A stretch of DNA of 64,000 bases, taken from assembly GCA_037042915.1 (NCBI GenBank), contig CM073200.1, forward strand, positions 1,798,001-1,862,000, written 5' to 3'. Below, piece after piece: positions 22,192 to 32,387 of the stretch (position 1 is its first letter; the number at the start of each line of letters is the position of its first letter). The notes under the pieces are model-generated. The model saw only the letters and a list, made by a program, of their open reading frames with translations, searched no databases and had not been told where the DNA came from. Source of the stretch: Auricularia sp. M13. Lineage: Eukaryota; Basidiomycota; Agaricomycetes; Auriculariales; Auriculariaceae. Both the position numbers and the translations under genes were made by a program.

Positions 22192-23010
22192 TCACCGTCG
22201 ACCGAGAACGGGTCGTCCAGAATTCCATAACCCGTCATCAAACGTGCCAGTGACGCCCGGAGGAAATCGCGCGAGCAGCCTCCCATCCGTCGGCGTGTCG
22301 ATAATCCAGAGCCGGCGCTCCTCGGGCTGGCGCGCACGGACGTACGTTTCCAGTGCAGAACGGAGGGCTGGCAGGTCGGCGTCGTCCAGCGCGGCACGCC
22401 CTCTCCGCCGAGGAAGAACGGCAGAATCCTTTGCATGGTTCCACGACGGCGCAGAGGATTCAAGCACGACGCGCCGCAGCGCTGAGTACACCGTGAGCCC
22501 GCTGCGCAGCGGGTCCAGCTGCAGCATGTTCAAATCGACCACGAGGCGCTCGTGCGTAATGCGGTACATATGCCGTGTCGCGCTTTCGAGCATGCGGCCG
22601 AACGTCCTGGGGAAGGTGTTGACGACCTGCGCGAGATGTTTCAGGTGCGCGCTGACGTGCGCGAGCGATTCTAGGCTGCCCGCCATGTGGCGGACGTGGG
22701 GGGAACTAGGTAGCATGGCGCAGGCGCGCAGAATGTGCGCAGGGCTGATTTGCAGCCAGAGACGGCGCGTGAGCGACAAGTAGTTACAGTAGATGGTACA
22801 ACTTGAGCGGCGAGAATGCGGTCCAATCTTTCGTCTGTGACGCAGATTGTGCCGTACAGAGCTGACCGCAAGATATCGAGCAAGCGTGAAAACGGCGAGT
22901 GTGCAAAGCCAGGGCTTGTCGTGCTCCGAGGCTCCCCAGGCGGCAATGGTCAGGATCTTGTCGCAGAGTTCCACGGGCAGATTTGAGCAGAGGTTGTCTA
23001 GCGACATCAT
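22192..23010 (-). CDS. F-box-like protein, probably incomplete model
   Basis: An open frame of 272 codons from ATG 23010. The N-terminus SLDNLCSNLPVELCDKILTI has the spacing of a fungal F-box (LPxELxxxI). FTLARYLAVSSVRHNL follows, a motif typical of one basidiomycete F-box subgroup and different from the LPFRDR subgroup found elsewhere in this window. The segment reading RRKIGPHSRRSSC may be unspliced intron. At the 3' end (about 22180-22260) another frame reads more protein-like (YGILDDPFSVDGEPAAT) and could lead into the open segment at 21796-22152. This suggests either a missed intron or a frameshift. SCF substrate receptor role by family only. Confidence 0.45.
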   Translation of the reverse strand: MMSLDNLCSNLPVELCDKILTIAAWGASEHDKPWLCTLAVFTLARYLAVSSVRHNLRHRRKIGPHSRRSSCTIYCNYLSLTRRLWLQISPAHILRACAMLPSSPHVRHMAGSLESLAHVSAHLKHLAQVVNTFPRTFGRMLESATRHMYRITHERLVVDLNMLQLDPLRSGLTVYSALRRVVLESSAPSWNHAKDSAVLPRRRGRAALDDADLPALRSALETYVRARQPEERRLWIIDTPTDGRLLARFPPGVTGTFDDGLWNSGRPVLGRR

Positions 23011-25734
23011 ACCGATGTAAGTTTAATCCATGCAGATGGGCGTTGTGGCACGTTCAATCTTGACTAGGCGCAGATGCGGAATGCAGAGCGGAAGGATAAT
23101 GTAAAATAGCAGTAAATCTCGATGTATGAAGCTTCCAGAACGCGAAAAGGGGTCGTCCGAGATGAAGGTGGGCAGGAACCGGCTCGGAGTTTTGAAACGT
23201 GATTGACGCTCATGCTCACCTCGCTCTGACCAAGACGGGGCACCTAGTACCGTACGCGCGCAAATGATTGGAATACTGGACGTCCAGCGAGTCCTACCGG
23301 CTTGCCTTGTCCCTGCTCCTGCCCAGCGTGCGGACGTCTATGCGCTGCCATCGCTGGCCCCGACTCGCGGCCCGGAGGGTGCTTTCTGTTGCCTGTTCAT
23401 GGTATTCACGACGCGCTCTGGTATCTACCAGACGGTTTTGTACTTCAAGGGCTTGAAAATCGTGCACAAAGATGTCCGGCATGGCTCAAGGCTCGCACGA
23501 CACGGGCGCGCTACAATCGACGAGCTGTCAGCCTGGAGGCCATAAACTTCGCATGACCTTCTTTTCATAATTCGGGCTCTACACGGCAGCGCGCTATTGC
23601 TAGGGCTATGTTGCGCAACGCCGTGCTGGAGGCGCCTTCCTGGAAGGCTTGCGCTTGGCCGCGGGAGCTGCGTGCAGCCTGCGATACTCTGCCAGGCTCG
23701 GTACCAATGTGCGCCGCGTGCACAGATAGCACATTATCATAGTCTTCTCCACTCGTGCCCTCACAGTCTAGAATTCTCATTTTGTCGTGTTTCCGCTCCG
23801 GATTCTGCGCGCTCACCAATCAGTAAGCCAGGCTCCAGTTTCTGCAGACCGTGCCAACCGTCCTGTGCAGGATAGAAGCCCATAGACCCATCCGGCCTGG
23901 CTCTGGACCGCGCGCCACCATCGGCGAGCTGTCAGCCTGCACGCTGGGCGTGTCGCGTGACTGGCAGGCGTCTGCCCTCGGGCTGCGCATCGCAGCGAGT
24001 CACGTACAGGTCGTGTTTAACTGCACATCGGAGAGAACTGCATCCGCTGTGGTCTCATTCTATCGCCCAGCCTCGATATCCGCGTGCAGCCCGCTGTACC
24101 TTGCACAAACTCTGGACGCCGGCTCTGGCGTCCAGAGTTTGACATTGCACACTGCGCAGGATGTAACCTTCAAGTTCTCGGTTGTCTCTCCAGTTTTGTA
24201 GTTTGATGTGCTGCGCAGCCTGCCCTTCAGCGCGCACTTCGGGTCGTAGGTTAACGGCGTGCTGGACCTCCTCTGAATCGTGCCTCGCCGCCGTTGGACC
24301 AGGCTGCGCGTCTGCTGCGACGCAGCGTCGTGCGCACCGCACCAGCCGAGGGGCGCTGTTCAGCTTATCGCCGTACGCGTACGACGACAAAACCCGTGGA
24401 GGCCGGCCTGCGCAACAGCAAGTAGGATGCTGCTGCGACGGTCACGGTGAATAACGACACTGGCAGCACGCTAGACACCGCATGTCCGGGCATAGGAATT
24501 CTCTCGCGCTGGTGCGACGCGTCTCTATCCGTCGCCATCTCATCCTCCCTTCTTCCGAAGCCCGATTGTCTTCGCTCACTCCTTCTTCCTTTGCGCGCAA
24601 GATTGGCAAGCGGGCGCTGTTCCCGGCACGCGTCCAGCGCACCGTCGGCGTATTTGCAGGTGGATGATGGGATTGGGAGGTGCGCGCACGCTCTTCTTTC
24701 TCTTGCTATCGTCGTTGGTGCGTGCACTAAAGTATCTGGACGGTCAGCGCAGACGTTCCGACTCGGGGGGAGCGCGCCCCCTCCGGCGCAGCCCTCCGAA
24801 CGACACAGACGACAACCGCAGATGCGGGCGCGACGCCCAACAGCTGCGACGGCGCGCCTGATGGCCGTTCAGCACGAACACAAGCGCAGAGCGCTGGACG
24901 GCGATTACGGCTGGGTGGTGCTCTCGCCAGTACTTGTTTGGTGTATGATGCCGCACAACCGCGTGTATGATGCCGCACAACTGCAAAGGCGGCCACTGCG
25001 CGCAGGTTGGACGACTAGTATGGCTTCCAGTTCGGCCGCAGTTCTGGCGCATAGAATATGACTAGGGTGACGGCGTGGGTGCGTGACGTCAACCAGCGAC
25101 GGCATGCGACGACGGCCTGGGTGGAGACGAGCGTCAACATCGTGCTCGACGGTCATCCGTGTCGCACGGCGTGCACAACGACGGTGAGCGGGATCCCAAT
25201 GACAACTATCACAAGCAGCACGCGGTGCGATGTGTCCAGATCACATGCGGTCCCCTCCTGAGCTCGCTCGTTCATTCCTGCCACAGAGGATCGACGCGAG
25301 CTCGCAGCTCGTTTCGCTGCGAGTGCAGAGCCTAAGCGAAATCCCGAGCTCTCGTGTGGATTAGACGATCCGCAGCTTTGCGAAGTGCTGCCCGGCCGTT
25401 TCCCGCCGCTGTTAGTCTCAAATCATTTTACCGGCGGCTGGATGGGCCTACGTTCGTTCATACCAGTTTCAGATGATGCAATGCGAATCTCGTTAACCTT
25501 TTACTTGGTAAATTGAGCCCTGTATCGAGATGCCTATGTGACACTGAATGCTTGCACAAAGGGAGTTCATCTACTTATTGCGTGTAGTATAGGTTGTAAA
25601 ACGCTTTGACTTCGCGTTTGTCGAGCGAATAACTGCTACTGTCAGCGCTTGCGAATAATGCACCGGCTGGATATCCTCTATCCTAATTGTATCTCACGCA
25701 TACTACCATTTTTTTCGAGTGGCTGCACTCAAAT
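23011..25734. other. 2.7 kb intergenic region without a supported gene
   Basis: Many overlapping short ORFs and no domain. A block at 23471-23540 (ending atcgacgagctgtcagcctg) is repeated in diverged form at 23880-23940 (ending atcggcgagctgtcagcctg), suggesting an internal duplication. The second copy continues into gtcgcgtgactggcaggcg, which also occurs in intron 2 of the HECT gene and at 48.86 kb. A 19 bp unit GTGTATGATGCCGCACAAC is repeated at 24941-24959 and 24963-24981. A perfect hairpin lies at 24106-24141. Confidence 0.35.
24106..24141. other. Perfect 15 bp hairpin
   Basis: CAAACTCTGGACGCC (24106-24120) is followed by a 6 nt loop (GGCTCT) and its exact reverse complement (24127-24141). 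No gene context explains it. It could be an RNA structure or a small inverted duplication. Confidence 0.6.
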
Positions 25735-25737
25735 AGC

Positions 25738-25777
25738 GGCGCTTCGCGGGGTTTGAAACCCCGGAGCGATGTTGCCG
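25738..25777 (+). promoter_or_regulatory. Displaced 5' leader of an F-box gene
   Basis: The sequence CGGCGCTTCGCGGGGTTTG then CCCGGAGCGATGTTGCCG matches the leader of the F-box gene at 51142 (CGGCGCTTCGCGGAGTTTG then CCCGGAGCAATGTTGCCG). Here the frame closes three codons after ATG and the inverted-repeat insert follows, so this appears to be the original leader of the gene now starting at 27126. Confidence 0.6.
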
Positions 25778-27124
25778 TGAACGTTATAGATGCGCGGAAA
25801 ACCAACCAACCAAGCCAACCAAGCCAACCAAGCTAAGGTCGGACTATCGGATCAAAGAGCCCGACGACTCGGCCGAGCCGCCGACTCCCCGCGTACCGTC
25901 GACCGCGACGGCGCCGCTCGGAAATTTGCGGCCGCGGCACGGTTGCGTCCCACCCAAGTCCCACCTCATCATTTTTTCTCGTCGTCGCCGCCGCCCGCCC
26001 CGCCGCCGCCGTCGTGCCCTCGCCTGCTGCCCTCGCCTGCTGCCTATGCGCCCGGTCCGCGTAACCGCGGCCGTCGCTGGACTGCCTGCAGGGTCCTGAA
26101 GTTGCGATGCGCCTGCCGTGCCGCTCGCGGCCCACCGCGTTGGCCGCTGTGCACGGTGCACATTCTATGGCAGAAGGGCTGTGGGTGGCACTTGTCGCCG
26201 CCAGGTCTGTCTTTCTGTGTCCAGAGTGGCAAGACATGACCGGTGACTCTGAGTGGGCGGACGCCTGAACCGGCCCGCACGCTCCCCACCCACTCCCGCC
26301 TATGCACCCCCCTTCCCCACCCGATATGCGCAATGCTATAGTATGCTACTGATATAGCCATATGAGTATTATACCCATTCCCCCCTACCTCGAATGACAG
26401 CCCTTTTCTTTCCGTGAGCTGGTGGGCTGGCGCAGGGCCCTGGTCTCGAATTATAACGCATGCTGCAATGTGCAACACAAAGTCTTCGGTGACATGGGCA
26501 AGGGGTCCAGTAGCTCTCGACAGCTGAAGTATGCCTATTAGGTATCCCGAGCTTCAGTCTGCGAGTCTAGGGTAGACCCAGTCTATCAGTCTGCATGCAC
26601 GACGCTGCCGGCGGTCGACTCCTTCGAAAGATGTTATAGCGTGAACCACACACAGCCCGGTGCATGCCCATTGCGCAGACCCGATGGCTCCGCAGGCTAC
26701 ATTATCGGCGCGAGCTGGTAGTGCACCGTCTCGTTGAGCATTCATTCGGAAACAGGACGATGAAAATCTAAATAGTGTAGCTTTTTTTTGCGTGATAGAT
26801 ATACTCGTCAAGCATTTGTCTATGATAGTTAGGCTCCATGCTCCTGAGGCGTGAGGTGCATCGACAGACGTGAGTAAGATGTTAGCGCTCCCGGAGAGTG
26901 CTCGGGCGCTTGAGCCCGAGTTCTCGGTACGGCTTCCGTTTTGCCTCCGCGGTAGTCAACATCGTCTTAACCATGAGCTGGATGACTTTCATAACTCTCC
27001 ATTAAGCTCAAAATAGTTATTATAGAAACTATACTAAAATTCCGAGAGGTTCCCGAACAATATCTTCTTGTTGGTTGGCTTGGTTGGCTTGGTTGGTTGG
27101 TTTTCCGCCCATCTCCGACGCATT
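25778..27124. mobile_element. Inverted-repeat insert, possibly Mutator-like, non-autonomous
   Basis: A near-perfect inverted repeat of about 45 bp lies close to both ends. The left arm is about 25788-25832 (agatgcgcggaaaaccaacc, then caagccaacc repeats); the right arm is about 27069-27112, with the same order on the other strand. Outside both arms stands the 10 bp sequence GATGTTGCCG (25768-25777 and 27125-27134), which would be the target duplication. A 9-11 bp duplication is typical of Mutator-like elements. The outermost 10-12 bp of the inverted repeats match only partly, so the exact ends are uncertain. The interior is GC-rich on the left and has no transposase frame. An alternative is a local duplication of the F-box gene start followed by rearrangement. 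Confidence 0.4.
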
Positions 27125-27125
27125 G

Positions 27126-28780
27126 ATGTTGCCGGTTGACCACGATCCGTCTGCCCTTCGCGCCGCGCTCACCGCCGATTTCGCGGCTGTCTCGCGCGAC
27201 GCCAAGCTGTGTGTCAAAATTTACATTGCGTTTCTCCCATAAGCTGATTTTCTTATAGAAAATCACAGGTCGAGCAAGTCTTCGAGCAGCTCATGGAATC
27301 CACGAGGCGCATCCTCCTTGACCAACTGTGCAAGTGGAATGACAACAGATCTATTACTTCAGTGCTCCCCGAAGAACTGTTGGCTTCATGCTTCGCGTTT
27401 CTGCCATTCCGCGATCACTTCACGGCTTCGCACGTCTCACGGGCATGGCGGAACGTCTCGCAGCACTACCCCTCCGTGTGGTCGGAACTAGAGATATCGG
27501 CAGATTATTCTGGCTTAATGTCTCTTCTGGATCTTGCGCTAAGTCGCAGCGGAGACTGTCCCATTGACCTGAGAATCTGGACGTGGTTCGAAGGCTGCGA
27601 CGTCGAGCTGCGTTCTGGGCTACCTCGGTTGATTCACCGCCAAATGCATCGCATGCGTACACTCGAAACTTGTCAAACTGTTGTCCTTGATGACCCAATG
27701 CTGCTGCTCGAACGTGTAGACGGCTACTATATCTCTCTATCCTCCCGCTGTCTGGAGCTCTCCGCATCATTCGGCAGGCTGCACATGCTCCACGTACGCC
27801 TGTGCTTCCTTCCCACCTCCTTCAAGGGCTCTATCGACTCAGTGCGAGAGCTCGAGGCGTCTTTACGTCTCGAAGATGACGATTCGCAAGTTGGCATGCT
27901 GCCGCACCTGTTTGCGAAGTTTCCCCGGATGGAATCGTTCGCCTTAACGGAAATTTGGGAGGAGCAGATGCCCGCAATGCCTCGTGGCCCGGTGCCGCTG
28001 TCACTCACCCGCCTGCGACTCTTGGCGCTTCCTATCGAAGCACCAAGCGTGCAGGATTTGGTCGCGCTGTACTCGGGATGGACAACGCCGCAGTTGAGGC
28101 AAGTTGAAGTGTGCGGCAGTCCCTCCACGATATCCGACGAACCCTCCGTTCGCACTGTGCGACAGTTCTTTGCCCGCGCAGTCGAGCTCTCCATCATCGA
28201 TTTTTTCGACGAATTAGATTTGCTCACGATCTCTTCCAAGGATGCAGCGGGCGGCACGCGAACGCTGGAGTTCTATCGGGGAGATTGGGCATATGAAGCC
28301 CGTCCGCAAGAGCGGCGTGCGCTCGCAGCCTGGCTGTCAATTGGCCAGTCGTGTGCGCTGCTCCGCTCGGTCCAACTAGCGGCCGAGGAGCTCAACGAGC
28401 TGATCAACCTAGGAGGCTGCTTCCCGTCTGTTCCCACAGTCGGCATTTACCTTGAGGAGTCCATTCCCCACGGTGGCGAGTCCGCCAGCGACAATGCTGT
28501 CAAGGCACAGGTCACTTGGTCCTCGCTCGCAGTTCTCAGTCGTCTGCCGTCGAGTTTTCCCGCTCTGGAGTCGTGCTTCTTGGATACGCATGCTCGCAGG
28601 CGTTGGCACAAACATGCACATGATGCGTGTGCACGAGCTCTCCTGGATGAGATAGTAGTGCATGCTGTCCCAGGCCTTCCCGTGCTCCATATTCGCGGGA
28701 TCAGCAGGGAAGGCATTGCTGCGATCGACCCGCACGACCTAGAGCGGCTCTCCGTTCAGTTGGAGTTTGATCTGTCGTAG
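27126..28780 (+). CDS. F-box protein with LRR-like body, intact
   Basis: Two exons: 27126-27208 (83 nt; MLPVDHDPSALRAALTADF) and 27259-28780, split by a 50 nt intron (donor gtgtgt, acceptor ttatag), giving 534 residues. I chose the upstream ATG because all relatives in the window share the same 83 nt exon 1 and a phase-2 intron. The F-box is at about residues 60-105 (VLPEELLASCFAFLPFRDHF, then TASHVSRAWRNVS). The body has spaced leucine-rich segments and ends with the family motif LPVLHIRGISREGIAAIDPH and LSVQLEFDLS. Expected role: substrate receptor of an SCF (Skp1-cullin-F-box) ubiquitin ligase; the substrate is unknown. The start codon lies at the edge of the inverted-repeat insert, so its original leader is displaced. 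A decayed inverted copy follows at 29.4-31.9 kb. Confidence 0.85.
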
Positions 28781-29437
28781 AAGTGGAGGAACTCGGGAGA
28801 TTCGAGATGTCACCTTTAATATCATTGCACACTGCACAATATGGCCCGCCATTTGGTGTCTAGTCGTGTAACAAGACTGTTTGCCAATCAACTGGTACAC
28901 AAGTTTTAGATCCGGTTTTTGCGTTGCGGACTGCGAAGATTTGCTTTGCAGCTGTGTGGGACCCGCTGCACTGAGGTGCTCGACAATGCCGTACACAGTC
29001 GACGATCAGTCGAGAGGTCATCTCAGCCCTCGACCCGCACGTCCTCAGTCATGTCTCCATGACGATTCACTGGCAGTTTGACATTCTGCAGGATTGACGC
29101 GGGCGGATTTGTACCGGGAGTGCCCCTGTAAAAGAGACGAAGGATGAGGAATGAATGAAGATTCCAAATTCAGAAAGACATCGGCTGCTCCGCACCCCTT
29201 GGCCTTGGTTGGGATTTAGTCTCATCTCACGCGGCGTGCCACAACATGCAAAACATAGATCCAGAGATTTAATGCTGGCTTATCTGGTGAGACTGGCATT
29301 CGTCGTCAAGCCCCAAGGTGCAGTGCGTCCTGCGCCGCAGATCTAGTCCTTGCAGCGGGGTTGCACATATAACAGGCTTATCACATGAGTATATTCGTGC
29401 CGGATTGCGTCGCACAAAAGCTTGAAATGTACTGTCA
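28781..29437. other. Spacer between two convergent F-box copies
   Basis: About 650 nt between the 3' ends of the intact gene and its inverted pseudogene. No gene is supported; it should contain both 3' untranslated regions. Confidence 0.4.
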
Positions 29438-30052
29438 CTACGACGACAGATCGAACTCGATCTGGACGGACAGTGCCTCCAGGTCGCGCGGGTCGACCGC
29501 AGCAATGCCTTCCCTGCAGATCCCACGAATATGGAGCATGGGAAGGCCTTGGACAGCGTGCACTACTAGCTCATGTAGCAGAGCACATGCACACGCATCG
29601 TGTGCATATTTGTCCCAACGACTGCGAGCATGCGTATCCAAGAAGCACGACTCCAGAGCGGGAAAATTGGACGGCAGACGACTGAGAACTGCGAGCGAGG
29701 ACCAAGTGACCTGTGCCTTGACAGCATTGTCGCTGGCGGACTCGCACTCCACGAGGTAAATGCCGAGTGTCCGGACAGACAGGAAGCAGCCTCCCAGGTT
29801 GATTAGCTCATCGAGCTCCGCGGCTGCTAGTTCAACCGAGCGGAGCAGCGCAGACGACTGGCCAATTGACATCCAGACTGCGAGCGCAAGCCGCTCTTGC
29901 TGACAGGATTCATATACCCATTCTCCCCGATAGAACACCAGCGTTCGCGTGCCGCCCGCAGCATCCTTGGAAGTGATCTTGAGCAGCTCTAATTCGTAGA
30001 AAAAAATCGATGATGGAGAGCTCGACTGCGCGGGCAAAGAACTGTCGCACAG

Positions 30053-30373
30053 CACAGGGAGCAGGGTAGAGAATCCATAGAGTATCTATTGAGTATCCCG
30101 ACTTGACATTCAGATGAATGGCACAAGTTTCCCAAGAGTATCATATCCTGAACTACTCTGGAGATACTCTATACACAAGGTAATATATTGGATGAGTATC
30201 CCTTGAGGCACAAATGTTCTCATGAGATACCCATTCAATATTCTACCTTGTGCATAGAGTATCTCCAGAGTATTTCAGGATATGATACTCTTGGGAAACT
30301 TGTGCCATTCATCTGAATGTCAAGTCGGGATACTCAATAGATACTCTAAGGATCCTCGGCCTTGCTCCCAGTG
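30053..30373. mobile_element. Fold-back MITE, 321 bp, 3 bp target duplication
   Basis: Long inverted repeats make up most of the element. The arms begin CACAGGGAGCAGGG on the left and CACTGGGAGCAAGG on the right (read inward). They become essentially perfect from GAGTATCTATTGAGTATCCC for about 80 bp. It is flanked by CAG on both sides (30050-30052 and 30374-30376), and the uninterrupted paralogue at 28.1 kb has a single CTG (CAG on the other strand) there. A CACT/CACA end with a 3 bp duplication fits a CACTA (CMC)-like MITE. There is no coding capacity. Confidence 0.75.
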
Positions 30374-31244
30374 CAGTGCGAACGGAGGGTTCGTCGGATA
30401 TCGTGGAGGGACTGCCGCACACTTCAACTTGCCTCAACTGCGGCGTTGTCCATCCCGAGTACAGCGCGACCAAATCCTGCACGCTTGGTGCTTCGATAGG
30501 AAGCGCCGAGAGTCGCAGGCGGGCGAGTGACGGCGGCACCGGGCCACGAGGCATCCTGGGCATCTGCTCCAGCTGATCCGGCGTTCCGGAGACTCTGGAC
30601 CGCTCCGAAGCAACGGCGGTTTTCACCGATGAGGCAAACGATTCCATTCGGGGAAACTTCGCAAATAGGTGCGGCAGCAGGCCAACTTGCGAGTCGTCGT
30701 CTTCGAGACGTAAAGACGCCTCGAGCTCTCTCACCGAGTGAATAGAGCCCTTGAAAGAGGCGGGAAGGAAGCACATGCGTACGTGGAGCATGTGCAGCCT
30801 GCCGAACGACGCGGAGAGCTCCAGAAGGCGGGAGGATAGAGATATAGTAGCCGTCAACACGTTCGAGCAGAGGCATTGGGTCATCAAGGACAACAGTTTC
30901 CCAAGTTTCGAGCGTACGCAGGCGATGCATTTGGCGGTGAAACAACATAGGCAGCCCAGAACGCGGCTCGACGTCGAAACCTTCGAATGACGTCCAGATT
31001 CTCAGGTCAATGGGACTGTCTCCGCTGCGACTTAGGGCAAGATCCAAAAGTGAAGCTAGGCCTGGATAACCAGCCGATATCTCGATTTCCGACCACACGG
31101 CGGGGTAGTGCAACGATACGTTCCGCCAGGCCTGACAGACGTGCGAGGCGTTGAAGCGATCGTGGAATGGCAAGAACGCGAAGCAGGAAGCCAACAGCTC
31201 TTCGTAAAGAACTGAGATTGGACTACCGTCGTTCCACTTGCATA

Positions 31245-31729
31245 CTGTAGAGCTATTAATTATTACCGCGTCACGCGTCACGGACGTCGCGCGGCGCGGT
31301 AATGGAGACGTTTTGTAGTATGTCACGCGAGCCTCATGGTAATAGCGTGTCACGGTGCTCGAGCACATGAAATACCCATTATGAACGCCCGGAGCTTCGT
31401 GCCTTCGGCGCGCATTACATATGTACACACATGGAGGGCCGTGTGCAACATGCGAAGGTGTAGAAGTGCCATCTAGCGCCTACCGAGTTGAGTTAGAGCA
31501 GAATGCAGGGTTCTGCAGCCAGTGGACAGCGACAAAGGATGTTGGTATGTTTGCTTCCGAGTTCCGTCGTACGTGCTCAAGACAGCAGCACTTGCTCTTT
31601 TGCATCCCAGCAATAAATTCCCTCGAAGAATTTGCCTTACGGTCTTGGTCACATGTCACGTGGGTGCTGCGGTGATGTTTCCGACATGTCACGGTCGAAG
31701 CTCAGCGGTAATAATTCATAGCTCTACAG
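31245..31729. mobile_element. TA-flanked MITE, 485 bp (Tc1/mariner-like)
   Basis: Terminal inverted repeats start CTGTAGAGCTAT(T/G)AATTATT and continue ACCGC, 25 bp with one mismatch. It is flanked by TA on both sides (31243-31244 and 31730-31731). The intact paralogue lacks this insert at the matching point of exon 2 (just before the codons for CKWND). A TA duplication points to the Tc1/mariner superfamily. The interior has several GTCACG/CGTGAC motifs but no transposase. Confidence 0.8.
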
Positions 31730-31935
31730 TAGCTGGTCGAGCAAGATGTGCCGCGTCGAGTTCATGATTAAGTCGGAAATCTGCTCAACATCGGATGTTC
31801 TATGGATAGCGCATTAGCTTATGGCAGCACAGCACGTTAGAGCTCCACACACAGCTTGGCGTTGCGCAAGAGGGCCGCTAAATCGGGGGCGAGCGCGGCG
31901 CGAAGCGCAGACGGGTCGTGGTCAAACGGCAACAT

Positions 31936-32387
31936 TGCGCTGTGCTTTACATAAACTCCGCAGAGTGCCGCGATTTGAGTCCGAAACCTCAGTAGTGTGG
32001 GTGAGATACAATCAGGATACAGTAAACCTGAATCAGGCCGTAATATCCAAACGGAGCATTATTTCCAAGCGCTGAAAGGAGCAGCAGTCATGGTTGTTAC
32101 TTCGTCACACGCTACATCAAGTCGTTTTATAACCTTCACTGCACCCAGTAAGTAGCTACAGTACAGCACCCATTATTGGTGTTAGAGCTCGTGCAAATTA
32201 TAGCCGCAGCGCGAGCGACTGTCCATGTCGGCGGTCGCTCTGGCGTGGCGCAACACAGCTCATGGCATCTCGCGCTGCCGTGTACAGCTCGGCGGCACGT
32301 GCGCCTCTTGCCAGGCACCAGTGCGCACGGCGTCCGGGTTGACAGCTCCGAGCGAAGGAGACGTATGCTTGCCGCGCGAGCCAAAAG
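31936..32387. other. Spacer between the F-box pseudogene and the palindrome
   Basis: The first 30 nt hold the pseudogene's leader, including the recurrent ACTCCGC (GCGGAGT on the coding strand). The rest shows no supported gene. Confidence 0.4.

Larger units (their letters stand above)
29438..31935 (-). pseudogene. Inverted F-box pseudogene carrying two MITEs
   Basis: Closest relative in the window is the intact gene at 27126-28780, facing it. Exon 1 is 31853-31935 (83 nt; MLPFDHDPSALRAALAPDLA), with donor gtgtgt and acceptor ccatag, and exon 2 starts at 31799. Soon after its start exon 2 is interrupted by the MITE at 31245-31729. The F-box follows (LLASCFAFLPFHDRFNASHV), then a frameshift near 30850 (DGYYIS, continuing in another frame as LSSRLLELSASFGRLHMLHV). 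A small insertion lies near 30600 and the second MITE is at 30053-30373. The C-terminus reads ITSKDAAGGTRTLVF to IEFDLSS. It is non-functional as a single protein. Confidence 0.8.

Noticed and set aside
30080-30346. Shorter reading of the fold-back MITE with TA duplications (mariner type)
   Set aside because: The inverted repeat continues imperfectly past the TA to CACAGGG/CACTGGG, and the intact paralogue supports the longer ends with a CAG duplication.
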